64,000 bases of DNA from Lineolata rhizophorae (taxonomy: Eukaryota > Ascomycota > Dothideomycetes > Lineolatales > Lineolataceae), in contig MU001672.1 of assembly GCA_010093515.1 (NCBI GenBank), positions 1,190,377 through 1,254,376 on the forward strand. Reading direction: 5' to 3'. The notes beneath the pieces were generated by a model. That model saw nothing but the letters and a program-made list of their open reading frames with translations, was not told where the DNA came from and did not search any database. Shown here piece by piece: positions 45,968-56,800 of this stretch. The first letter of the stretch is position 1. The number at the start of each line of letters is the position of its first letter. A program made the translations under genes and the position numbers.

Positions 45968-48292
45968 ATGTCTTCCGCCGTCGACCAGAAGCCCGTTGTC
46001 GCCGAGCCGGGCTCCGAGAAGCCTGTCGCCGAGTCTTCCTCTGCTCCTGCCGAGCCCAAGCCCGCCGAGGAGCCCATGTCTGAGAAGCCGAAGGAAGAGC
46101 CCAAGGCGGAGACTAAGGAGGAGACCAAGGCTGAGCCTGCGGCCGAGACGCCCGCCGAGGCGAGCACCGAGGCTCCCGTCGCTCCCGCCGAGGAGAGCAA
46201 GCCCGCTGAGGAGCCCAAGAAGAAGACCATCGAGCCCATCACCTCGGGTGCTTTGAGCTACAAGCAACCTGGTTTCCCCAAGTATGACCCGCCTGCTAAC
46301 CAACGTCGGCGATCGAGAACCATGATACTCATCTGAATCCACTCCACAGGAGCCTTACGTTCTCCAAGAAATACTTCTGGTTCCAGGAGGAGCCCATCCC
46401 CACCCAGAACCTCAGCGCCTACCTCGGCAATGAGAAGCCCGAGATTGCCCACCCCGCTGCTGCCTGGTCCAGCCAAACTGGCAAGGGCCTCCTTTACTTC
46501 GTCAAGCATGCGGACCAGAAGACCAACCCCACCGGTGTGCTGCATCTAGTAAGTCGCGATCCAGAAACATAATTTCGGTGTCTGCGCTAACAATTCAACT
46601 AGGCGGACATCTCCGATCTTGTCAAGGATGGCGTGATGGAGTTCACCTTCAAGCTGCACGGCCATAAGCACGGCTTCAAAGCTGCCACTCCCGCCGAGCG
46701 TGACGGTTGGTTCGTTTCCATCGAGAAGGCGGTGGCTGAGGCCAAGGAGACGAAGGAGGGTATGGTCAACAGCGAAGGCTACAAGAGTGTTATGTCGCAG
46801 CTCGGTAAGTTCTCCTCGTACGATGTAGCTTGGGTCGAATGCGACGCGATGTGGGGCCGACTTCGACCGGTCGGATTCTGTCGCTTCGTCCCGTGGGTGG
46901 CATAAGGCTGACATTCCGGCGCTAAGGCAAACCGACCACGCTAGCCGCTCCGGCCGCCAAGACCGAGACCGACGCGAAGAAGAGCACTGATGCTAAGCCG
47001 GCTGAGGGCGATAATGCCTCCAGCAGCTCCGAGGATCGCGATGCCAAGAAGAAGGACAAGACCAAGAGCAAGAGCCGCTCCGTTTCGCGCAAGCGCGGCA
47101 GCATCTTCGGTGCCATTCTGGGCAAGAAGGAGGAGATCGAGCAGAAGGTTGAGGCGAAGAAGGAAGAGAAAAAAGAGGATAAGCCTGAGGATAAGAAGGA
47201 GGAGCCCGCCCCGTCCGCCGCGGCGACTACCGAGCCTGCCGAGGCGTCGGCCGGTGCTGCTGGTAAGCTCATCCGCTTACAAGGATCATTATATGCAGTT
47301 CTAACGATTTCACAGCTACGGAGACCCCAGCTGAGGAGCCTACCAAGGCCGAGGCCGCAGAGACCCCTGCGGCCGCCGAGGGCGAGACCAAGAAGGAGGA
47401 GACGAAGGAGGAGCCGAAGCCAGAGGATAAAAAGGAGGAGAAGAAGGAGACGCTGAAGCCTGTCAAGCGCGGTTCTATCTTCGGCCAGTTCTTTGAGAAG
47501 GTCCGCAGTCCGACCCACGAGAAGAAGGAGTCGGAGGTCGCTCCAGCGCCGCCTGCGAAGGAGGAGGCTAAGGATACTCTGAAGGAGGGTGAGGAGACGG
47601 CTCCGACCACCGAGGCCGAGACGCCGGCTCCCGCTGAGCCTGAAGCCGAATCCAGCCAGAAGGCAGCTGCTCCGGCGGAGCCTGCTTCTCCGCCGAAGGA
47701 GAAGGGCCACTTCTTCGAGAAGTTCTTGGGCAAGAAGGAGCCCAAGTCTCCTGCCGCCGAGACTCCCAAGACTGAGACCAAGACGGAGGAGGCCAAGCCC
47801 GAAGAGGCCAAGCCTGAGGAGAGCAAGCCCGAGGAGACTCCGGCTGCTGAAGCCTCCACTGAGACTCCGGCTCCGGCTGAGTCCAGCGAGGCTCCCAAGA
47901 CGGATGCTCCAGCCACTTCCCCCGAGCCCAAGGAGAAGCGCCGTACCTCTTTCTTCGGCAACTTGACCGGCAGCGTCAAGAAGTCCGAGGGCGAGGAGGG
48001 CGAGCACAAGCACAAGCTTGGCAGCATCTTCCGGAACCCGAGCAAGATGGTTAAGAGCAACAAGGAGGCCAAGAAAGAGGACAAGTCGGCCAAGACTGAG
48101 GAGAACGCCGAGGCCCCTACCGCTGGTGAGGCTGCTCCTGCTGAGGGTGAAGCCAAGACCGAGAACAAGACCGAAGGGGCCAAGCCCGAGGAGAACAAGC
48201 CTGCTCCCAACTCGATTGGCGACGTCGTTCCGGATGCGGTTACCGTAGGGCAGGCTGAAAACAAGCAGACTCCCGTCTCGGCGGCCGCGTAG
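45968..48292 (+). CDS. PH-domain protein, Meu6-like (meiotic expression up-regulated protein 6 family)
   Basis: Five exons: 45968-46281, 46350-46548, 46603-46804, 46927-47262 and 47316-48292; 675 residues. The first 90 residues are a low-complexity Pro/Glu/Lys/Ala stretch. A PH-type domain spans exons 2-3 (SLTFSKKYFWFQEEPIPTQN, TGKGLLYFVKHADQKTNPTG, ADISDLVKDGVMEFTFKLHG, HGFKAATPAERDGWFVSIEK). The rest is again Glu/Lys/Pro-rich. Embedded in it are five spaced copies of a basic-plus-aromatic motif: KRGSIFGAILGKKEE, KRGSIFGQFFEKV, KGHFFEKFLGKKEP, RRTSFFGNLTGSVKK and KLGSIFRNPSKMVKS. A cortical, membrane-associated protein is expected; its precise function is unknown. A pyrimidine-rich leader just upstream suggests strong expression. 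Confidence 0.87.
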
Positions 48293-50452
48293 AGTATGGT
48301 GGGACGCCGCCTACATTGACGAAAGTCATGACGGAACGACGGGAGAGCAGCTTTCCGCGGTTTGAGGATTGAGCGGTCAATTGACTTGATCTCTTTATTC
48401 TTGCTCGGAATATGGAAGTTCGGCATCATCGTCCTTTGCCCAAGGTCGCGGGAATCATACACTTCGAAAAGAAAATCCGGAAAACGCACAAAAAAAAATC
48501 TCCTATAGTGTTTCCTTGGCGGTCCGCCACAATACCCCTACCTTTGTCTCTCGTTCCGGCGGCCGCTGTCTTGCGCAAGTGCATTCGTCAATGGCGTGCA
48601 AGGCCGCTGGAGGCGGGATGCTTATCATCCTCATGTGATACCCATTACCGTGCTTCGGCTCTCATCACCCCTTTTCATCAACTGCCGTCTGCCCTAAGTT
48701 GATACCACTTGCCGCTGGGCAGCGGGTTTTGGCAAGCTCATACACTGCTTTTATTGTTTGCTCTATGGCTCTTGTTTTATGCCCTGTTCTATGTGCGCGC
48801 GAATACCCAGAACCCCCCCTTTAGTGCTTTTTTGTTATGTCTTTCTCAGCTGGAGGCATCAAACACAACTTCCCAAAACTCCCTCACTTCCAAACAAACT
48901 CGACCAACACGCACTGCTTTTTGTTGCTATTGCTGTTGTGTTCTGCTCTTTTTGTAGTAGTCTGCTTTTTGCTTTTTTTGTGCACATTTTTTCGAATACC
49001 CCCCGAATACCCAAATCTCTCCTCCCTGATACCCTGAGTACGGCCTTATTAGGTTTTGTACGAGCGGCCACTAGGGCAAATCACACAGTCCGTAATATCT
49101 AATAGAGTATTGTTTCTTTGAGTCTTCGGGCTTGCGTGAGTTCAAATGTGACGTCGAATGCTAGCGAGCTTTGACCTTAATGATATATGAATACGTACGC
49201 CACGATGGCAAAGAACTTGTCGCTGGAGTGCGGAGTTGCATGTGGAGTGAGATGAGTCTTACGACAACCTCCCCGCATTCACAGACTTCCCAGCTCCTAG
49301 CGCAGGTCCCCAATCCTCCATTGCGCGTTTGCCTTTCTCGGCCTATATTGACGGACCCGGCGCGTAATTGCGTCAAGTAATGGCGGAAGTCCAGGCTTCT
49401 GGGCGCCTTACGTAGACAGATGGTGCCGGTCGCAGCTCCAGATGTTGGTTAGCCATTGAAGAGGCTTGGCCGCCAGCAGGTCTGATGCACGCTTCGTGGC
49501 TTGCTGCATGCAAGGACGGCCGAGGGGCCGAGGGGACGCCTTGGGGCGCGCGGCCGGCCAAGCTCGAAGAAATTTCGAGCTAAAAAGGGTCGCAGGCGGG
49601 CGCTAGACCACGGTTCGACCAGGCCTTGGCGGGCCGATCGTGTTGGGGACCGAGGGCCCTTCCGACCCGATCCTGCTTCCTACTGCTCCAGCTGGCCACG
49701 TCGACATTGCACCTCCGCCCGCGCGAACATATCGCTATCGCTTTTGCCTCCGGTCCTTATCTCTTGCTGGCCGCCGTCGTAGCGAGGCCATCTGCGGTCG
49801 TTACGTGGGATTTAATCTGGAAGCGGGGGAAAAAACGGAATCCTTGTGCTCTGGGCTGATCGACATCGCCGACGCGCAAGGCGAGGTATCCATGTCATAG
49901 CCGAACGGGACCTCTCCCTTCGCGCACGCACGCACCCTTCACCCGAAACGCGCTACATATCGCTATCATCGGACCTCACTCCGCACCTCTTCGCGCTGCC
50001 GCTTCCTGTTCTACATCTGGCAAGTTCCCAGAGAGGAGGCTCTGTCGCTGTCCGCCGAGGCGGGGAATTCGGACACGTGGGCTGGCTGGAGCGGCTGGCT
50101 GCTCTTCGGTGGCTGGGCCCCTGGCCTTTTTTATCCTGGGGACCTCCCGGTCCCTGAAGATCGCACGTGGCGTTCTTGCTGCACACCTACCCACACCGTC
50201 CTTGGTCGCGGCTGCGGTTACAGTTCTCTCGACCTACGGAGAGGCGGTTGCGGCCGCGTTTTCAGAGGTCAACTCTTGTGCGGAGGAATCTGCGGGATTG
50301 GTTGGCGTTGGGAATTGAGTCATGGTGAGTGGGCAATCACCCGAGCGACGAGATGACGCCGCACTGGCCGAACAAAATGATGGACAAAGAAAACCCCCTT
50401 CAAGTCACCATCTCCCTACGATCCTCACCTTACAATCTACTAATCGTGTGCC
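48293..50452. other. intergenic region
   Basis: T- and C-rich 3' flank of the Meu6-like gene, with T-rich stretches at about 48760-49020, then GC-rich DNA up to the ubiquitin-domain gene. No gene recognised. A CACCATC-rich stretch just before 50453 looks like leader sequence. Confidence 0.5.
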
Positions 50453-51751
50453 ATGGATGTCCTGCAGGGCTGCTGCTTCTCCACCGCCCGCAGCGCCGGG
50501 CAATCGCCGTATGACGGCGCCGCCACCGCCACCGGCGACAACGGCGCCGTCACGGTCCCGACTCATAACCCGTTCCAGCCGCCGCACCACCACCACGCGC
50601 CCGCGGGCGACGACTCGTCGCGCGCGCACATCAACGGCCCCGCCGCCCAGCTTCACCCTCACACCACGCACACGACCGAGGAGTCCTCATCGCTGCATCG
50701 CCCCGGCAGCTTCCTCTCGCGCGCGCACTCGGGCATCGACGGCGACGGCGGCAGCAGCGGCGCCGAGACGCCCACAGGCGCCGCCGCGGGGAGCGGCGAG
50801 GTCCTGACGCCATCGTCGACGGCAAACGTGGCGTACGCCGCGCCGTCGCCGCCGCCGCCGAACCAACACCATCACCACCACCAACCGCGGCAGGAGCACC
50901 AGCCCGGGGGGACCCACCGGTCGCGCGCCCACCGCCACTCGGCGTCGCTGGCCGCCCACCAGCAGCAGCAGCAGCAGCAGCAGCCGCTATCGTACCACCC
51001 GAACGCGCCGCTGACGCGGCCCAAGCGCGCGGCGCACACACCGGGGCGGCGGCCGTGGACGCGCGCGCGGGTCCTACGCGAGCGGCGTGACTTCTTCGAC
51101 ACGCGGGTGAGCGGGCGGGCCGAGGTGTGGGCGTCGGTGCGGCTCGTGTGCGAGCTGGTGGAGCAGGGTGACGTGGGCGAGGCGCAGGGCGTGCTGGACG
51201 CGGCCGGGTGCACGTGTCCGAGCGGGGACGTGAGCAAAGGGGTCTTCGACGAGAGGGGCGTGTTTTATCAGGTGCCGGAGTGGGTGGTGGGGTGGCCGGT
51301 GGAGGCGGTGGAGGAGGGTGAGGATGAGGTTGAGGTTGGGAGCGAGAGTGAGAAGGGGGGTCCGGGTGAGGAGGAGGATGGCGAGGCGTTGATTGGGGGG
51401 GAGAGGGAGGAGAAGGGGAAGGGCAGGGCGGTCGAGGTGGATGTGGGGCCGGTGGTGAAGCTGAGGGTGAGGCTGAGCGATAGGGGGACCGATGTGCTGG
51501 TTAGTGTGGGGATGAAGGAGAGCGTGAGGGCGGTGGTGAGGAAGGTGAGGGGCATGGGCGAGGTGAGTTCCTGCTCTATCTTTTGACCCTCTGGTTTGTG
51601 CTAGCTAACTTCATTCTCCCCCAATACTATACAGATGCAGCCACACGTAAAAGTCAAACTCGTTTACATGGGCAGAGTGCTGCGCGAGAACCAGAGCCTG
51701 GAGGAACAGGGCTGGAGGGAAGGGCATACTGTAAATGCCTTCGTTTTCTAG
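50453..51751 (+). CDS. ubiquitin-domain-containing protein, UBTD1/UBTD2 (DC-UbP) type
   Basis: Two exons, 50453-51562 and 51635-51751, 408 residues. The N-terminus MDVLQGCCFSTARSAGQSPY is followed by about 170 residues rich in His, Pro, Gln and Gly, including HHHH runs and eight glutamines. The conserved UBTD N-terminal domain is at about residues 188-285 (RRPWTRARVLRERRDFFDTR, AEVWASVRLVCELVEQGDVG, EAQGVLDAAGCTCPSGDVSK, FYQVPEWVVGWP). After an acidic Glu/Gly linker, a ubiquitin-like fold begins at VVKLRVRLSDRGTDVLVSVG and is completed by exon 2 (VKLVYMGRVLRENQSLEEQG, HTVNAFVF). The Cys pair at positions 7-8 could be a lipidation site. Human UBTD proteins bind ubiquitination enzymes; the fungal role is unclear. 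Confidence 0.87.
50959..50983 (+). repeat. CAG repeat inside the UBTD-like gene
   Basis: Eight pure CAG codons in the disordered N-terminal part of the protein. Confidence 0.9.
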
Positions 51752-52087
51752 CGACCAGGCTCATCGGACGCTGCACCTCGGTTTGTGCACTCATCATTTG
51801 GTTGATCTGTGCCCTGAGCTGTCGCTAGGGTCTCTAGTTTTTTTGGATTTCGAACCGTTCGGGTGGGATTTGATTTAGATACCCCTATTGCTTTCTGCTT
51901 TTGGATCCTTGTCTACCGTTTATAGGTATGATTGCACCTAGCATGGCAGTATTTGTCTAGCTAGTTACATGTTCGTTTAATGGTGTGTACTCAGATATGA
52001 TAATTGAAAAATATACCCCGTACAGTAGGGTCGGCAATTTCGAATCAATTAGTTCCGGAAGTCCAACGCCTGACTAGCCTCGCTGGC

Positions 52088-52107
52088 TAACCCTAACCCT
52101 AACCCTA
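52088..52107 (+). repeat. interstitial telomere-type repeat, TAACCC x 3
   Basis: Three full TAACCC units plus TA, flanked by CTAGCC variants. On the minus strand this is TTAGGG, the telomere repeat of filamentous ascomycetes. It lies far from any visible chromosome end. Confidence 0.85.
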
Positions 52108-52960
52108 GCCTAGCAATGCGTCTCAGTGTTTCGGTAAGCTCTCTACTCACGATTGCCGCGAGACTCGAGCACTCTGCGAGCGCATGTCAGATGGCAACCG
52201 GTGTTCAGCTCCGATGCGGAGCAGAGCCTAGCCGAGGGAAACTTTCAGATGTCGCTCCAGATAGCGCGGGGAACTCAGGCCACGATTTGAGCACGCTATG
52301 AGGTCAAGCTACGAACAAAAGAGAAGCATGATTCTAGTAATAGTGTTTGGGGCAAGGCCTTCCAACATCAACCTCCAACTTGGGATTCCCAGGAGCTTCT
52401 TACTGGCTCTTGTTGGAAGCTAGCAGGGGATGGTCCACGGATATCTTGGCGAGGATAGCGCCTTACCGGCAAAGATACTGCCCCAGCTTGTTGCTAGAGA
52501 TTCCCGAGCGGTGGTTCACGGCCGGCAGGTGGCAGTCAGGGATGGCATAGGGGTCGGTGGCGGAGGATCTGGGCCGGCGCGGGCCGAGGAAGGTTTAGCT
52601 GGGGTAGAGGGTGGAATACGAAAGAGAAGGACCTTATTAGAACTTGCAGGCCCTCTGCCCTTTACATCTGAAGAAGTGTACATGACCTCAAAACATACAG
52701 GGGTTAGAGGGCCTGTCGGGTCCAATGGAGTCCTTCTCCATTTCCTTTACAAATGGCCGCTCCGTACCGGCCAAACCCTCCTCGACCTTAGACTCAACAC
52801 CTACCTAGACCTTGTCATCGCCCTTCAACTCTACACGCGGAGCCGGCCGTTGCCCGATTTGCACCGACGGTCGAGAGGAATCTCTTGATGGTCCTATTAG
52901 AGCCGTCTATCCGAGTCTCTAAAGGGTGGCAGCGAACTCACAGCTAGGTTGTATTAATAG

Positions 52961-53062
52961 TATGCGCAAAGCGAAGAGAAAGCTAGAGCTTAGGAATCGG
53001 AGCTAGGTAAAAAAGGAGGCATTAGTATCGACCTAAGACGGTTACGGGCCCGCAAAAAGCTG
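52961..53062 (+). pseudogene. possible broken C-terminal piece of a DNA-transposon protein
   Basis: The plus strand reads MRKAKRKLELRNRS, then, after a stop and one-base shift, GKKGGISIDLRRLRARKKL and a stop. A basic helix with RLRARKK is the kind of ending seen in several fungal pogo-type transposases. The stretch is short and AT-rich around, so the call is tentative. A chance basic stretch is the main alternative. Confidence 0.2.
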
Positions 53063-53890
53063 TAGGGAACCCCAAGTTGAAGGTTTGATGTTCGAAGAAA
53101 CCAACCATGCTCGCTATTCCTTTTTAAGTTTAGTGTTATAGGTTGGCCTCGCTTTTCAACTTCTTAAATGATGATAGCCTAGTTCCTTGGTCAAACAACA
53201 CAAAGCTATGTGTCTTATGCATTGATCGGTCTTTTTTGGCTAGTCTAAAATACTTTACTTAGGCCACTGGAAAGCGCCGAGCATAGAACAGATAACAATC
53301 TTCTACAAACACAGAGCCTGCATGCAGCAGTACCCACCTACGTAAACACAACAACAGGGTTACAGCAGAATTGTGAACCAACGCGTTATTCATCATCGGA
53401 CACACCTTTACCTCTTTTGCAGAAGCCTATGAGTGTCTGTATCACTACGGAGTTGCCGACGTTCGATAACTGGAGAGCCAGTTCGGGAAATGAACTACAC
53501 CTTAACCGGATCAACAGACATCAAGCTGAACGAGGCTGAGGGTCTCGACTCCAATGTGGCGTCGTCTTCGACTCCAGCCTTACAGCAGTGTGACTCTGCC
53601 CAGCCCACGCCGATAAGATCTTGCAGGTAGGCTATACCTCAGCCTTCTGCTAACTCGTTGTCGCCAATCAATGTCCATTATCCCTTCGTTTTCCGCCTGC
53701 AAAGACATGGACCACTGCAGGCGCCACAGTCAAAAGCAGCAAAGTGGCATGGGCTCCATTGAGACTGCAAACCCGAAAGTGAACCTATTTATAATATCTA
53801 CCCCCACTTTAAATACTAAGACGCAAGCCCCCAAAGGGTGCCCAAGGCTGGAGCTTTCTCATCGGCTCGTCTGCTCGACCCTGAAATACC

Positions 53891-56800
53891 ATGGACTTGT
53901 CGAGGAACCGTTCTGCGGTGTCCCATCATCGCCCAGCCGCTCAAATTCCGTCCGCCTCGTCGGTTATTTCTCGCAGCACGTCGCCTGAGCCAAGTCGCGT
54001 TAACAGAATGTCTTATTCAAGCCTTCGAACTCTTCCCTACTCGAAGACATCTTCCTCTCCTCAGGAGATGCTCTTGCCTCCCTCGCGGACTCCTCCTACT
54101 CCTCCTATGAGCCTTATGCATACATCACATGATCAGGGATTCATATTTCCAGAAATGCGAAGCTCTCAAAGGCCATGCGAAATATGCGGCCTGGGCGACA
54201 AGCAGACCTTTCATTGCGTTAACTGTGACACGGTCTATTGCGGTGTCTGCTGGGATATGCAAGGACCTCACAAACCTGGGAAGGTGGGGCCGGATGGTCT
54301 TCCCCATGAGAAGGCCGACCTCAAAGTTGTCAATCGACTTCGGGAAATCCTAACCCCGTCCAATGACCCGCATATCCAGCAGGCGATGCATATGAGTGAC
54401 GAAGATACGACGTGGTTTGGGGTATCTCGCGATGCCACTGGGTCGCCGATCTTCCAGGATCACGGACGGTACAGTACACTAATGGCCGACAGTGCCAGCT
54501 TTGAACATCGGGTCAGGTACCCACAACTCGTATCATTCATTGGTCAAACTGGCGCTGGAAAGAGCACTTTGGTCAAGATGCTGATCGAGGAACAAAAGAG
54601 TCAAGTCCACCCCTCAAAACGTGTTGCATTTCCATCGCCGGTGGTTGGGTCCGCCCAGAACGACAACGTTCCCACTTCTGGAGATGTCCACCTATACGCC
54701 GACCCTGGTACATCCTTTGGCATTTGCCCCATCCTATATGCCGATTGCGAAGGGCTTGAGGGAGGCGAGAATATACCCATGGGGAACAGACACCGGTCGC
54801 ATAGCCAAGCCGATCCGAAGGATAAACCGGATATGAAACCGGAGACACACTCACCGAGGAAAAGAAACAAGATCTCTCGTTGCTCGTCTCGGGGACTGCT
54901 ATGGGCAACTGAACCAGAGACAAGGAAACGCCAATATGCTGTCACAGAACTCTATCCGAGACTTCTGTTCACGTTCTCGGACGTGATCGTCTTCGTATTA
55001 CGGAATGCAAAGTGAGTTCAATGCCGTGATCGCTTTAGAACTTCCTTGCACATACCACCCCGCTAAAGCCTTACTAATGTAAATATTAAGGGTATTTGAG
55101 TCATCCGTTCTCGGTAAACTTTTGAGATGGGCAGCTGCATCTATTGAGAAATCGGTCAACCAACCCACTCTTCCGCATGCCGTTATTGCTCTAAATGCGA
55201 CCGAAATTGGCATCGATCAGAGAGAATGGGAGGTCGAGTTCTCTACCCGATCCCTCATGGAGACTGTCGCGGACGCAGTCAGAAGGGATCCGAAGTACGC
55301 TGAGTATACAGATTTTTGGACACGTCGTGGTAAAAGCATCCGAACGATGAAGGACCTGCTCGGGTGCTATTTCTCCTCGATCACGGTCGTGCGAATCCCA
55401 AATAGAGGCGGAGGACGGTACATGCTCATCGACGAGCAAGTTGGGAAGCTCAGAAAAGTCATCACAACGAAATGTGAACTGTCCTACTACGCCAAAAGGA
55501 AGGCAAGGATGCTGTCCAGTTCAGAAGAACTGAATGTTTATCTCCAGTGTGCCTTCGACCACTTCGCCAATGACCTCGACACCCCGTTTAATTTCATTGA
55601 AGTCGCGTTCAAAAACAACCCAATTCCCTTAGATTTTGGAGGAAACATTCTGAAGCTTGCCGTAGCGATGCAGCGTGTCAATCAGTATGAAGCGCAACAG
55701 ATCTTTCGGCGACTTGCGGTCATGGTGGCTTCGTGTGTCATGCTTGACTGTGTCAGGCACAGTATCAAAGGTAAAGTGCTTCCGCTAGTTCATCCTGCCC
55801 AGCTTTGAAGCTAATTGACTGGAACTTAGGCGATCCCGGGAAAGTGCTCGAAGAGCAATACCTAGACCATTGTGACAGTGCCTTGATAGATTTCTGCAGC
55901 TTCTTTTTGCAATGTTCGTATGAGAGTCCCAGGGGCGAACGCTGCATTGTATCGCGTGAGGGACACTCTAAAGGTCACCAGAACGAAAAGGGCAAATTCA
56001 TTGGCCACGGGAATTTTTCGTCTCCCTTTTCTTTCGAGAAGTTCCAAGACGAGTGGCTCCAGCACCTCACCGAAAATATCGAAAGGTTCCAACAAAGATT
56101 GCAGGATTCTATGCACAGGAACCACCATGTTCCAGAGATTAAAGTTGCCTCACAGATTCACTTGGATTGGGTGAACGACTTCTTCCGGAGCCTTGGAGAT
56201 CCTCGGAAGTTCGTAAGTCATTCTGCTTGCTTTTGCTGCTTGCGCGAAATGCCCGAGCATCCCCTTCCCTGTGGCCATGTCATATGCCCAGAATGCGCCA
56301 AGGCCTACGCACTTCCGAAGCGAGAATGCAACATCCTACTGGACTCTTGCCCACTCCACTCCAAGGACACATTCCAAGGCCGTTACGCCATCCAGACGAA
56401 ACCGGAACTTGCTGGCGTTCGCGTGTTGACGTTAGATGGGTAAGTCAAACATCATATTTCGCACTCAATCTCCACAATGAAGATTAACTTCTTTGCAGTG
56501 GAGGGGTTCGAGGCGTTGTTGAACTGGAAATCCTTCGCGAGATCGAACGCCAATTGGGGGACAAGATTCCCATTCAAGACTTTTTTGATCTGATCGTTGG
56601 TACGAGGTAAGACTGAAACTTCACTTAGATTGGAGCATTTCCAAAGCAAAGCGTCTGCTAATCTTGCACTGTCCAAGTACTGGGGGAATCATTGCTATGG
56701 GTTTAGGTGTCGAACGATGGTCGGTCAATTCTTGCATCGAGAGATTCACAAAGCTGGTCGATAAGGCTTTCACCCCTAAGTTTGCAAGCTTGCGGCTTAA

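Larger units (their letters stand above)
51752..53890. other. AT-rich intergenic region with telomere-like repeat and transposon-like relic
   Basis: Low-GC region between the ubiquitin-domain gene and the patatin fusion gene. It includes a telomere-like repeat at 52088 and an open stretch at 52430-52888 of unknown nature. A broken basic stretch lies at about 52961-53062. The last few hundred bases (about 53430-53890) contain short open frames and probably are the promoter and leader of the patatin fusion. Confidence 0.45.

Noticed and set aside
45784-48489. Long minus-strand frames of 363 and 406 codons opposite the Meu6-like gene
   Set aside because: Antisense of Glu/Lys/Pro repeats gives Leu/Ser/Gly-rich stop-free frames; the plus strand carries the PH domain and clean introns.
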